A DNA stretch of 64,000 bases from Thioalkalivibrio nitratireducens DSM 14787 (GTDB lineage Bacteria; Pseudomonadota; Gammaproteobacteria; Ectothiorhodospirales; Ectothiorhodospiraceae), in NCBI RefSeq assembly GCF_000321415.2, contig NC_019902.2, forward strand, positions 682,001 through 746,000, read 5' to 3'. A program made the translations under genes and the position numbers. Shown here piece by piece: positions 53,898 through 62,784 of this stretch. The notes beneath the pieces were generated by a model, which was not told where the DNA came from, made no database searches, and worked only from the letters and a program-made list of their open reading frames with translations. Every line of letters starts with the position of its first letter. Position 1 is the stretch's first letter.

Positions 53898-54845
53898 TCA
53901 ACGGCGTGCGCCGCGATTCCCCGGCATAAGGCGCCCGCCCGCGCCGATCTCCTGCAACAACTCGTGCCAGGCCTCCAGCCGGTGTGCGGGCAGGCCGCCG
54001 TCCGCGACGGCCACCGTGACCGCGCAGCCCGGTTCGGCCCGGTGGGTGCAATCCCGGAACCGGCAGCGTTCCGCGAAAGCGGCCAGGTCGGGAAAACCCC
54101 GCACCAGCTCCGCGGTGCTGCTGATTTCCGGGGTGAAGTCGCGGACTCCGGGGGAGTCGATCCATGCCCCTCCCTCGGCCTCGTACCAGCGTGCAGTGGT
54201 GGTCGTGTGCCGGCCCTCTCCCGAATGCCCCAGATTTCCGATCCGCAGTTCCTCGCGCGGCAGCAACGCCTGGATCAGCGAGGACTTGCCAACTCCCGAC
54301 TGCCCGACCAGGATGTTGCTGTGGCCGCGAGCGGCTGTGCGGAGCCGATCGAGCCCGTACCCGGTGTGTGCGCTGACGCGCAGCAGGTCCAGGTTCAGGC
54401 AGCGGTAGTTCTCGAGCAACGCGTCGAAGGCCGCCGGGCGTTGCAGGTCGGCGCGGTCCCACTTGTTCACCAGGATTCCTGGCTGTGCCGGGAGGTTGAC
54501 GATGCCGGCCAGAAACCGGTCGACCAGGAACGACGGCACCTCGGGGCGCGGCGCGATCACGATCCACACCCGGTCGATGTTCGCTGCGATGGTCCTGGGC
54601 CGGTTCGAAACGTCGCGGCGGGTCAACTGGTTGTGACGGTCCGCACGCCGCGCAACTGCGGCTTCCGTGGCCTCGAGGAAGACGCGGTCACCGCAGACCA
54701 CATCGTCGGTCTTGCGCCGCAGTCGTGCACGCTGCTGCACCCGTTGCCGGGTATCGAGCACGTCCACTTCGCTGCCATAGCGTGCGATCACCCGCAGCGG
54801 AGCGGTAGTTGAGGCCGCGTGCTTTCCGGGCTGTCGCGTAGCCAT
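53898..54845 (-). CDS. rsgA: Ribosome small subunit-dependent GTPase A
   Basis: The product is about 315 residues from ATG 54,845 (ATG 54,851 is also possible). It has an OB fold, then the circularly permuted GTPase: NKWDRADL (G4), ILVGQSGVGKSSLIQALL (G1), and DSPGVRDF (G3). The zinc knuckle is CRFRDCTHRAEPGC. It helps 30S maturation. A 12-bp perfect hairpin (54,865-54,902) sits in its leader. Confidence 0.9.
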   Translation of the reverse strand: MATRQPGKHAASTTAPLRVIARYGSEVDVLDTRQRVQQRARLRRKTDDVVCGDRVFLEATEAAVARRADRHNQLTRRDVSNRPRTIAANIDRVWIVIAPRPEVPSFLVDRFLAGIVNLPAQPGILVNKWDRADLQRPAAFDALLENYRCLNLDLLRVSAHTGYGLDRLRTAARGHSNILVGQSGVGKSSLIQALLPREELRIGNLGHSGEGRHTTTTARWYEAEGGAWIDSPGVRDFTPEISSTAELVRGFPDLAAFAERCRFRDCTHRAEPGCAVTVAVADGGLPAHRLEAWHELLQEIGAGGRLMPGNRGARR

Positions 54846-54968
54846 GCACATCACCCGAGCGGTGCCCGGCCCGGGGAAGGCTTCAATGCTCCCCGGGCCG
54901 GGTAGCCGCGCCATCGTGCCAGCGACCGCGCCGCACGAGGCCCACTCCCGGGGCGACCGGCACTCGGT

Positions 54969-55304
54969 CTACTCGAGCAGCGCATCGATGCGTGCGGCGC
55001 AGACGAAGTCGTTCAGTGTCAGCCCGTTCACCGCGTGGGTCGTGAACCGAACCACGCACTGGTTATAGGAGACCTCGAGATCGGGATGGTGGTCCTCGCG
55101 GTTCGCGATCCACGCGACCGCGTTCACGAAGCCAACCGTTTCGTGAAAATTGCCGAAACGCAGCCGCCGTGAGATCGGTCCCTGGTCGCTATCCAGATTC
55201 CATTCGGGGTGGAGCTGTTTCAGCATCGCATCGCGGTCGGCCGGACTCATCGGCCCCGGGAATCGTTCCGGGGGCTCGCAATGCCGGTTCTTCAGGTCGC
55301 TCAT
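54969..55304 (-). CDS. phhB: Pterin-4a-carbinolamine dehydratase
   Basis: The 111-residue protein has RLRFGNFHETVGFVNAVAWI and the signature EDHHPDLEVSYNQC, whose histidines perform dehydration of 4a-hydroxytetrahydropterin. Such genes also occur without phenylalanine hydroxylase, where they may serve in molybdopterin or transcription roles. It is complete and is flanked by rsgA and a cytochrome gene. Confidence 0.88.
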   Translation of the reverse strand: MSDLKNRHCEPPERFPGPMSPADRDAMLKQLHPEWNLDSDQGPISRRLRFGNFHETVGFVNAVAWIANREDHHPDLEVSYNQCVVRFTTHAVNGLTLNDFVCAARIDALLE

Positions 55305-55322
55305 TACAGGCCCTCCCGGCGC

Positions 55323-55625
55323 TCAGAACTGGTAGTAGTTCTCGTTGAGATAGTGCGCGACGGCCTCGACCTCGTCGTCGAACCAGCCGGTCCCGAGGTT
55401 CACGTTGCAGCGGTTCACCTGTGTGACCAGCGAATCGAACGACTCCACGCCGCGGGTGTGGCGGGTATATAGCTCCGATCCGTCGCCGCCAACCATGCTG
55501 ACATGGCACGACACGCAGTTCTCCTGGTGCAGCTTCTCGCCTAGCCCGACGTCGCTGGCCTGGGACGGCGCGGCGAAGGTGGTCGCGACGAACAGTGTAC
55601 CGAGTGCGGTTCCAAGATAACGCAT
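55323..55625 (-). CDS. Small periplasmic cytochrome c
   Basis: The 100-residue protein has a signal peptide ending near PSQA and one haem-binding CVSCH (ENCVSCHVSMVGGDGSELY). An aromatic C-terminus NENYYQF follows. It is a class I-like monohaem cytochrome. Its partner is unknown; it may act in the terminal respiratory chain. Confidence 0.82.
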   Translation of the reverse strand: MRYLGTALGTLFVATTFAAPSQASDVGLGEKLHQENCVSCHVSMVGGDGSELYTRHTRGVESFDSLVTQVNRCNVNLGTGWFDDEVEAVAHYLNENYYQF

Positions 55626-55714
55626 AGGACCTTCTCCTTTGCAGTGGGCGTGCCGGACCCGATCCCGGATCCGGCACTGAATGATAGACTGGCGAACGAT
55701 TCGAGGGAGAGCGC

Positions 55715-56284
55715 ATGGGCCAGAATGCCGATAACCTGATCTGGATAGACCTCGAGATGACCGGTTTGGATCCCCATTCGGACCTGATTCTCGAGGTTGC
55801 GACGATCGTCACCGACAAGGATCTGAACGTGCTCGCCGAGGGACCGGTGATCGCGGTGCGCCAGCAGGAAGCGGTGCTGGTGCGTATGGACGACTGGAAC
55901 CGCAGAACGCACGGGGCCTCCGGACTGATGCAACGCGTGCGCGACAGCATGACCGATGAGCTCGGCGCCGAGCATGCGACGCTGGAGTTTGTGAAGCAAT
56001 GGGTGCCGCGCAATGCGTCGCCGATGTGCGGCAACTCGATCTGCCAGGACCGCCGTTTCCTGGCCCGGTGTATGCCTGATCTCGAGAGGTACTTCCATTA
56101 CCGCAATCTGGACGTGAGTACGCTGAAGGAACTCGCCCGGCGCTGGGCGCCGCAGGTGCTCGCATCTTCGAACAAAGAGGCCACGCACCAGGCACTGCAG
56201 GACATCCGGGACTCGATCGCCGAACTGCGTCATTACCGCGAGCACTTCATCCGGTTGCCGGCTGGCCGGCCCGAGGCGGAGTAG
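55715..56284 (+). CDS. orn: Oligoribonuclease
   Basis: The 189-residue DEDDh exonuclease begins with [20 protein letters not shown] (D and E ligands), [20 protein letters not shown], and ends [19 protein letters not shown], with the active-site histidine. It degrades 2-5 nt RNAs including pGpG. The length is standard. Confidence 0.94.
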   Translation: MGQNADNLIWIDLEMTGLDPHSDLILEVATIVTDKDLNVLAEGPVIAVRQQEAVLVRMDDWNRRTHGASGLMQRVRDSMTDELGAEHATLEFVKQWVPRNASPMCGNSICQDRRFLARCMPDLERYFHYRNLDVSTLKELARRWAPQVLASSNKEATHQALQDIRDSIAELRHYREHFIRLPAGRPEAE

Positions 56285-56493
56285 ATAGACGGGTTCACTG
56301 CAGTGACATTCGCCCGGCGGGGTGAGCGGGCGGATTTGTTGCCCTTGCCCGCCAGCGCATCGGGCCGTGTGTGGATCGCGATCCCGCGATCCTTTCGGTG
56401 AGTCAGTGTGAGCCCGGGTTCCTTGGCTCGCGAGGGACTGAATCGAAGAAGCGCGTTGCGTGCCGCCGGGTGCGTTGTGCCGCATCTTGAGGA

Positions 56494-58134
56494 TCAGGCC
56501 GGATGGTGCGCCGCCGATGATGGCGGCGTCTGCACCGTGGGTTTGCCGTCGAGTGCCGGATCGCGCTCCGGATAATTGCGGACGTAATGCAGCCCGCGGC
56601 TTTCCCGTCGTTCCAGCGCGCTCTTCACGATGATGTCGGCGACCAGCACGAGGTTTCGCAGTTCGATCAGGTCGGGCGTGATGCGGTAGTGGCTGTAGTA
56701 TTCGTGTACCTCTTCCATCAGGACCCGGATGCGCCGCTGCGCACGCAGCAGTCGGTCCAGGCTGCGGACGATCCCGACGTAGTCCCACATCAGCCGGCGG
56801 AGTTCGTCCCAGTCGTGGGACACCACGACCTCTTCGTCGGAATCGGTGACCCGCGATTCGTCCCAGTTCGGCGGCTGCGGCAGGGACTCCGGCCGCAGCG
56901 GATCCGGAACGGACAGGATGTGGTCGGCCGCGGCCCGCGCATAGACCAGGCATTCCAGCAGTGAATTGCTCGCCATCCGGTTGGCGCCGTGCAGCCCGGT
57001 GTAGGAGACTTCGCCCGCGGCATAGAGCCCCGGGAGGTCGGTCTGTCCGTGCCGGTTCACCATCACCCCGCCGCAGGTGTAATGCGCGGCCGGCACCACC
57101 GGCAGCGGTTCGGTCGTCATGTCGAAGCCGTATTCCAGGCAGCGCTGGTGAATGGTCGGGAAGTGCTCGCGCACGAATTCCGGTGGACGGTGGCTGATGT
57201 CCAGGTACACGCAGTCGATGCCGAGGCGCTTCATCTCGTGGTCGATCGCGCGGGCGACGATGTCGCGCGGCGCCAGTTCCGCACGCCGGTCGAAGCGTTC
57301 CATGAACCGTTCGCCGCCGGGCAGGAGCAAGTGCCCGCCCTCGCCGCGCACGGCTTCCGAGATCAGGAAGGATTTGGCCCTGGGGTGGAACAGGCAGGTG
57401 GGATGGAACTGCATGAATTCCATGTTCGCAACCCGGCAGCCGGCGCGCCAGGCCATCGCGATTCCGTCCCCGGTCGCGCCGTCGGGGTTGGAGCTGTACA
57501 GGTAGACCTTGCTGGCGCCGCCGGTGGCGAGGATCACGACCGGTGCCAACACGGTCTGCACCTGCCGCGTGGTGCCATCCTGCACATAGGCGCCGATGAC
57601 CCGGGGGCTGCCGCCGGCGCGGTGCACGATCAGGTCCACCGCCATGTGCCGCTCGAACACGTCGATCCGGGGACGCTCCCGGAGGGTGTGTACCAGGGTG
57701 TCCTCGATCGCCTGGCCGGTGGCGTCGGCCGCGTGGGCGACCCGTCGCGCACTGTGCCCGCCCTCGCGGGTCAAGTGCAGGCGGCTGCGCCCCTCGTGGG
57801 CCTCGCGGGTGAACGGCACGCCGAGTCCGAGCAGCCACTGGATCGCCTCGGGACCGGCGGCCACGGTGCGGCGCACGGCATCGATCTCGCACAGGCCGGC
57901 GCCGGCGTCGAGGGTGTCGGCCATGTGGGCATCGAAGGAGTCGGCCTTGTCCAGCACCGCCGAGATGCCCCCTTGCGCGTAGCGGGTGCTGCCCTCGTCC
58001 ACAGGCCCCTTGCTGAGCACGGCCACGCGCCGGAACGGTGCGAGATGGAGTGCCGCGGTCAGGCCCGAGGCGCCGCTTCCGATGATCAGCACGTCGAAGC
58101 GCTCGACCGGCGGATCCATTTGTGTTGCGGCCAT
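56494..58134 (-). CDS. nadB: L-aspartate oxidase
   Basis: The 546-residue flavoprotein has the FAD motif VLIIGSGASGLTAALHLAPF, GSTRYAQGGISAVLDKADSF, the active-site region LTREGGHSARRVAHAADATG, and HYTCGGVMVNRHGQTDLPGL. It oxidises aspartate to iminoaspartate, the first step of NAD synthesis. In Gammaproteobacteria nadB usually stands divergent to rpoE, as here. Confidence 0.94.
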   Translation of the reverse strand: MAATQMDPPVERFDVLIIGSGASGLTAALHLAPFRRVAVLSKGPVDEGSTRYAQGGISAVLDKADSFDAHMADTLDAGAGLCEIDAVRRTVAAGPEAIQWLLGLGVPFTREAHEGRSRLHLTREGGHSARRVAHAADATGQAIEDTLVHTLRERPRIDVFERHMAVDLIVHRAGGSPRVIGAYVQDGTTRQVQTVLAPVVILATGGASKVYLYSSNPDGATGDGIAMAWRAGCRVANMEFMQFHPTCLFHPRAKSFLISEAVRGEGGHLLLPGGERFMERFDRRAELAPRDIVARAIDHEMKRLGIDCVYLDISHRPPEFVREHFPTIHQRCLEYGFDMTTEPLPVVPAAHYTCGGVMVNRHGQTDLPGLYAAGEVSYTGLHGANRMASNSLLECLVYARAAADHILSVPDPLRPESLPQPPNWDESRVTDSDEEVVVSHDWDELRRLMWDYVGIVRSLDRLLRAQRRIRVLMEEVHEYYSHYRITPDLIELRNLVLVADIIVKSALERRESRGLHYVRNYPERDPALDGKPTVQTPPSSAAHHPA

Positions 58135-58206
58135 GGCTCAGGTAACGTTCCGGCGTTGTTTTGCCGGCAGCCGACCGCGTGCCGCGACGCTTGGGGCAAT
58201 CAAGAC

Positions 58207-58233
58207 GAACTTCACCATGGTTACAGGGTCCAT
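58207..58233 (+). promoter_or_regulatory. Candidate sigma-E promoter of rpoE
   Basis: GAACTT (58,207-58,212) followed after 16 bases by TCCAT (58,229) resembles the sigma-E type (GAACTT, about 16 bases, TCTGA). It lies 46 bases before the rpoE start. Autoregulation of rpoE is known in many relatives. The -10 match is only partial. Confidence 0.45.
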
Positions 58234-58278
58234 GCAGCCAAGATTACCGGAGTCCGGGCTCCGGGCGGGAGTCTCCGC

Positions 58279-58857
58279 ATGAGCGAGAAGGCTTCCGACG
58301 AGGCCCTGGTCAAGCGCGTTCAGAGTGGCGAGAAGGCAGCATTCGACATCCTGGTCCTCAAGTACCAGCACAAGATCATCAATCTGGTCGGGCGCTACGT
58401 GCACGACCATGCGGCGGCACTCGACGTGTCGCAGGAGGCCTTCATCAAGGCCTACCGGGGGCTGGCGAATTTTCGGGGCGAGAGCGCCTTCTACACCTGG
58501 TTGTACCGGATCGCGATCAACACCGCGAAGAACTACCTCGTGGCCCAGGGAAGGCGGCGGCCTGAAGCGGAGGTGGACGCCCAGGACGCTGAGCAGATCG
58601 GTGGCAATTCGGCGCTCAAGGACAGTGCAACCCCTGAAGGGGAGTTGTTGTCAGAGGAAATACAGGCAGCGGTGCAACGCACCATCGAGCGTTTGCCGGA
58701 CGACCTGCGAACCGCGATTACGCTGCGCGAACTGGAAGGGCTGAGCTACGAGGAGATCGCCCAGACCATGGGATGTCCGATCGGGACCGTCCGTTCGCGC
58801 ATCTTTCGAGCCAGAGAAGCCATCGACCGGACCCTGCGTCCGCTGCTAAACGATTGA
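58279..58857 (+). CDS. rpoE: RNA polymerase sigma-E factor
   Basis: The 192-residue ECF sigma factor has region 2 DVSQEAFIKAYRGLANFRGE and FYTWLYRIAINTAKNYLV, and region 4 GLSYEEIAQTMGCPIGTVRS. It directs transcription of envelope-stress genes when freed from RseA, which is encoded 7 bases downstream. The long frame upstream of ATG 58,279 is antisense to nadB and not coding. Confidence 0.94.
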   Translation: MSEKASDEALVKRVQSGEKAAFDILVLKYQHKIINLVGRYVHDHAAALDVSQEAFIKAYRGLANFRGESAFYTWLYRIAINTAKNYLVAQGRRRPEAEVDAQDAEQIGGNSALKDSATPEGELLSEEIQAAVQRTIERLPDDLRTAITLRELEGLSYEEIAQTMGCPIGTVRSRIFRAREAIDRTLRPLLND

Positions 58858-58864
58858 GCGAGCG

Positions 58865-59395
58865 ATGATGAACAAGCAAGTGAGCAAAGCCGAGCGTCTT
58901 TCCGCGCTGGTGGACAACGAGACCGATGCGTTCGAAACCCGCCGGCTGGTGGGTGAGCTGTTGAAGTCGGACGGGGATCGTGGAACCTGGGCGCGCTACC
59001 ACTTGATCGGGGATGGTCTGCGCGGAGGCCTGCGCCAGGTGGCGCCGGTGGATTTCGTCGATCGTATCCGCGACGAGCTCGCCGACGAGGCACCGATCCG
59101 TGTGGCAGCCGGCGGCAACTCGCGTGCACGCTGGGTCAGGCCGGTTGCGGGCGCCGGTGTCGCGGCAGCGGTAGCGATGGTGACCTTGCTGGGCCTGCAG
59201 ATGGTCGTGGGCGGAGGTGAGAATACACCGGTCGCAACTACCGAAGATGCCGAGCCGGAAGCGCTGGCCGCGGAGAATGAGGGCGGTGTGGCGCCGGATC
59301 CGCGCTTCGCGCGCTACCTCGAGAATCATGCCGAGTTGGTGGCTCCGGGATCCTCGGCGTTCGCCCGGGTTCGTAACTCAGTGGACGGCGAGTAG
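58865..59395 (+). CDS. rseA: Anti-sigma-E factor RseA
   Basis: The 176-residue protein has a cytoplasmic sigma-binding part (AERLSALVDNETDAFETRRL, TWARYHLIGDGLRGGL), one membrane helix (VAGAGVAAAVAMVTLLGLQM, about 95-118), and a periplasmic tail. It holds RpoE inactive until regulated proteolysis. ATG 58,868 is a possible start too. Confidence 0.9.
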   Translation: MMNKQVSKAERLSALVDNETDAFETRRLVGELLKSDGDRGTWARYHLIGDGLRGGLRQVAPVDFVDRIRDELADEAPIRVAAGGNSRARWVRPVAGAGVAAAVAMVTLLGLQMVVGGGENTPVATTEDAEPEALAAENEGGVAPDPRFARYLENHAELVAPGSSAFARVRNSVDGE

Positions 59396-59401
59396 CGGCG
59401 G

Positions 59402-60391
59402 ATGTGGGGCTGGGTACGCAACCTCCCGGTCATGCTTCTTCTGGTCCTGCCGGCTGCCTCCGTCGGTGACGAGGGCGATCCGGTCCGCTGGCTGGAGCGC
59501 ATGACCGAAAGCCTGCACCTGCAGAGCTACGAAGGGACTTTCGTGTTCCAGCGGGGTGACCGGATCGATACCGTCCGGGTGGTGCATGCGGCCGAAGAGG
59601 GCGGTTACCGGGAACGTCTCCAAACCTTGACCGGTTCCGCCCGCGAGGTGGTCCGGTCGGTAGACCGGCTGAGCGTCCTGAAAGGCGCTCGCGCCGAGGG
59701 TGAGGGTGCGGGTGAAGGAGCGCCGCAATGGCCCCCTGCAATCGCGGGGGCGCTGGTCCGGGCGAATGACCGCTATCACCTGAAATCGCCGGGGTTCGAC
59801 CGCATCGCCGGCTTCCCCTGTTACCTGCTGCATGCGAAGGCCCGGGACGAGTTGCGCTACAGTCACAAGTACTGCCTGCATCGCGAAACCGGGTTGCCGC
59901 TACTGAGCGAACTGATCGACGCCAGCGGACAGTTGCTGGAGCGGATGGTCTTCACCGAGTTGGAGTTCCTCGACGTGGTGTTCGAGGACGCCCTGCAGGC
60001 GCGGGGATGCGATGCGCGGCATATCGATGTACGTGTTCCGTCCGAGGATGCGCTGCAGGAGGCGGCCCACGAGAAGTGGTTGTTCGAGGACCTTCCGCCG
60101 GGGTTTGCGCCGGTGATCGCGACCGAGCGCTCTTTCGGCCCAAATGCGCCGCCGTCGCTGCACTTTGTGCTGAGTGACGGTCTGGCAACCGTGTCGGTCT
60201 ATGTCGACGTGTCCGGCGAGGTGTCGGAAACCTTCGAGGGCGCGACGCGCTCCGGGGCGACGCACGCCGTGGCCAGGCCGCTGGCTGGACACCAGTTGAC
60301 GGTGGTGGGCGAGGTGCCGAGGCAGACGGTGGAATGGATCGCCGGGTCTGCACGCTACCTGGGTGACGATGGTGCGGGGCCGGGGCCCTGA
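59402..60391 (+). CDS. rseB: Sigma-E regulator RseB/MucB
   Basis: The 329-residue periplasmic protein has a signal peptide (LPVMLLLVLPAASVGDEGD), the LolA-like domain with MTESLHLQSYEGTFVFQRGD, DTVRVVHAAEEGGYRERLQT, and the C-terminal domain. It protects RseA from cleavage and senses mislocalised lipoprotein or LPS. It starts 6 bases after the rseA stop. Confidence 0.92.
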   Translation: MWGWVRNLPVMLLLVLPAASVGDEGDPVRWLERMTESLHLQSYEGTFVFQRGDRIDTVRVVHAAEEGGYRERLQTLTGSAREVVRSVDRLSVLKGARAEGEGAGEGAPQWPPAIAGALVRANDRYHLKSPGFDRIAGFPCYLLHAKARDELRYSHKYCLHRETGLPLLSELIDASGQLLERMVFTELEFLDVVFEDALQARGCDARHIDVRVPSEDALQEAAHEKWLFEDLPPGFAPVIATERSFGPNAPPSLHFVLSDGLATVSVYVDVSGEVSETFEGATRSGATHAVARPLAGHQLTVVGEVPRQTVEWIAGSARYLGDDGAGPGP

Positions 60392-60402
60392 TCGTTCTGC
60401 CG

Positions 60403-60873
60403 ATGACGGCCTGGATCGAGGAGCGGGGTGTGGTCCTGGCGGCCGACGCACAGTGGGCCACCGTCCGCATGCAGCGCCAATCGACCTGCGGCTCCTGCTC
60501 GGCGCGCAGCGGGTGCGGCAATGGTGTGCTGGCTGAGGTGCTCGGGCGTCGGGCGCTGGAGTTGCGGCTGCCCAATCATCAGCACGGCCTGCACAGCGGT
60601 GATCGGGTGATTTTGGGGGTCGAGGACCGTGCCCTCGTTTCGAGTGCCTTCGCAATGTACCTGCTGCCGCTGCTCGGGCTGATCGCTGTCCCGGTGGCTG
60701 CAGGCTGGGCCGTGCCGGCAATTGCGGAAGGCTGGCTCGTGCTCGCGGGCGCGGCGGGATTCGCGGCGGGGCTTGTCGGTGTGCGGCGTTGGTTGCGCGG
60801 CCAGGGCCGGCGACTCGAACCGATTTTGCTGGGGGTGGAGTCCGTCCGGACGCAGGTTCCGGGCGGGAAGTGA
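60403..60873 (+). CDS. rseC: RseC/MucC membrane protein
   Basis: The 156-residue protein has a cytoplasmic cysteine cluster STCGSCSARSGCG, then two membrane helices (AMYLLPLLGLIAVPVAAGWA, LVLAGAAGFAAGLVGV). It is a positive modulator of sigma-E in relatives and is related to electron transport components. It follows rseB in the same transcript. Confidence 0.9.
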   Translation: MTAWIEERGVVLAADAQWATVRMQRQSTCGSCSARSGCGNGVLAEVLGRRALELRLPNHQHGLHSGDRVILGVEDRALVSSAFAMYLLPLLGLIAVPVAAGWAVPAIAEGWLVLAGAAGFAAGLVGVRRWLRGQGRRLEPILLGVESVRTQVPGGK

Positions 60874-61034
60874 CGGCCGACCGGTCGTCGTACAGCGAGG
60901 GATACGTGGGCGTCGTCCGGCACGGCGGCGATGCCGCCGTCCTGCGACCACTGCACGCGGCAGTTTCCCGGGTTCGGGAACTCGGGCCACTGCCCGCCCT
61001 CTAGACTGGTACTCAACGGACCCTGAAGGTGAAT

Positions 61035-62441
61035 ATGAAAATCTATCGTTGGTTTGTACTTGCGGTTGTGCTGATCGCGTTCTCGGCCCCGGTAGCCGCG
61101 GGCCAGCTCCCGGACTTCGTGCCGCTGGCCGAGGAATACAGTCCGGCAGTCGTGAACATTTCCTCTACACGGGAGCGCGCGTCCGCCGAGGGAGGCAGAG
61201 AGATGCCCGAGCTCCCCGAAGGCATGCCCTTTGGCGACCTGCTCGAACGGTTTTTCGGCGAACGGGGTATGCCGCAGCCCTTCGAACGTGAGCGCGCATC
61301 GCTGGGCTCCGGGTTCATCTACACGGCGGACGGTTACATTCTGACCAACCATCACGTGGTCGAAGGGGCCTCGGAGATCGTGGTCCGGCTGTCGGACCGG
61401 CGCGTATTCACGGCGGAACTCGTGGGCTCCGATCCCCAGAGTGACGTGGCGGTATTGAAGATCGACGCCGATGACCTTCCCACGCTGAAACTCGGTTCCT
61501 CTGAACGGCTCCGGGTCGGCGAGTGGGTGCTTGCGATCGGCTCGCCCTTCGGTTTTGATCACTCGGTGACGGCCGGCATCGTCAGTGCGAAGGGGCGCAG
61601 CCTGCCCTCGGACAACTACGTGCCGTTCATCCAGACCGACGTCGCGATCAACCCTGGAAACTCGGGGGGGCCGCTGTTCAATCTGGATGGCGAGGTCGTC
61701 GGCATCAATTCCCAGATCTACAGCCGCACTGGCGGGTTCATGGGGCTCTCGTTCGCGATTCCGATCGAGATGGCGGTCGAAGTCGCGGAGCAGCTGCGCG
61801 AGACCGGCACGGTGACTCGCGGCTGGCTGGGGGTGCTGATCCAGGAGGTGACGCGCGAACTTGCCGATTCCTTCGGCATGTCGCGCCCCACGGGTGCCCT
61901 GGTCGCACAGGTGCAGCCGAACAGCCCCGCCGAGCGGGCGGGATTCCGGACCGGTGACGTGATCCTGCGTTTCAACGGCATCGACGTGCCGCGCTCGAGT
62001 GCTCTGCCGCCGATCGTTGGGCGTACCCCGGTCGATTCCGAGGTCGAGGTCGACGTGCGGCGCGGCAGTGAGGAGATCGTGATCGAGGTCACGATCGATG
62101 CGTTGCCCGAGGAGGTTGCGGCCGGTCGAGGGATGCCGCCGCGTGCCACCGAACCTCAGACCCTGCTCGGCATGCAGATCGAGCCGCTGGGTGCCGAAGA
62201 GCGCTCGGCGCTAGGTCTGGGCGAGACCGGGGTCCGGGTGCGCGGGGTCACCGGCAACCCGGCGCGCGCCGCCGGGATCGCCGCCGGCGACGTAATCGCG
62301 CAGTTCGCGGGGGAGGCGGTGAGTTCGCCGGAAGATCTCGAGGAAAAGGCGAACGCGGCAGAGCCGGGCCGCTCGGTTGCCGTGCTGATCCACCGCGACG
62401 GCAACCCGGTGTTCATCGCCTTGCGCATTCCCAACCCGTGA
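61035..62441 (+). CDS. Periplasmic serine protease DegP/MucD
   Basis: The 468-residue protein from ATG 61,035 (AAGGTGA upstream; GTG 61,029 is an alternative) has a signal peptide (LAVVLIAFSAPVAAG), catalytic H in LTNHHVVEGA, D in DVAVLKIDADDL and S in NPGNSGGPLFNLDG. Two PDZ domains follow (about 280-365 and 380-468). It degrades misfolded envelope proteins and is placed at the end of the sigma-E operon. Confidence 0.92.
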   Translation: MKIYRWFVLAVVLIAFSAPVAAGQLPDFVPLAEEYSPAVVNISSTRERASAEGGREMPELPEGMPFGDLLERFFGERGMPQPFERERASLGSGFIYTADGYILTNHHVVEGASEIVVRLSDRRVFTAELVGSDPQSDVAVLKIDADDLPTLKLGSSERLRVGEWVLAIGSPFGFDHSVTAGIVSAKGRSLPSDNYVPFIQTDVAINPGNSGGPLFNLDGEVVGINSQIYSRTGGFMGLSFAIPIEMAVEVAEQLRETGTVTRGWLGVLIQEVTRELADSFGMSRPTGALVAQVQPNSPAERAGFRTGDVILRFNGIDVPRSSALPPIVGRTPVDSEVEVDVRRGSEEIVIEVTIDALPEEVAAGRGMPPRATEPQTLLGMQIEPLGAEERSALGLGETGVRVRGVTGNPARAAGIAAGDVIAQFAGEAVSSPEDLEEKANAAEPGRSVAVLIHRDGNPVFIALRIPNP

Positions 62442-62508
62442 TCGCCGGGCCGTACCGGGGCGCTGCCGGAACCCGCCGGCGGCAGCCCGGGCCCGCGGGC
62501 GGCTGACC

Positions 62509-62784
62509 ATGCCCGATTCCGGCGGGACCGGTTGCCAGCAGGTCCCGCGCCTGACGCTGTACTTCCGGGAAGGCTGCGGACTCTGCGAGCAGATGCACGC
62601 AGAGCTTTCCGTGCTCGAAAGCCGGTATACTTTCGCGCTTGAGCGTATCGACATCGATGAAGATCCACGCCTGGTGGCCCGTTTCAATGCGAAGGTCCCG
62701 GTGCTGGCGGTGGACGGTGAGATCCTCTGCTGCCACTACCTCGATACGTCCGCACTGATCGACGAGCTGACCCGGCATGACTGA
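62509..62784 (+). CDS. Thioredoxin/glutaredoxin-fold protein (DUF836-like)
   Basis: The 91-residue protein has [20 protein letters not shown] with a CGLC redox pair, and [20 protein letters not shown] with the cis-proline of the thioredoxin fold. Such small proteins often precede lepA. Its end overlaps the lepA start by 8 bases. Probably cytoplasmic; the substrate is unknown. Confidence 0.82.
   Translation: MPDSGGTGCQQVPRLTLYFREGCGLCEQMHAELSVLESRYTFALERIDIDEDPRLVARFNAKVPVLAVDGEILCCHYLDTSALIDELTRHD

Noticed and set aside
56989-58278. N-terminal extension of rpoE over 430 codons
   Set aside because: It is antisense to nadB; rpoE has a normal length from ATG 58,279.
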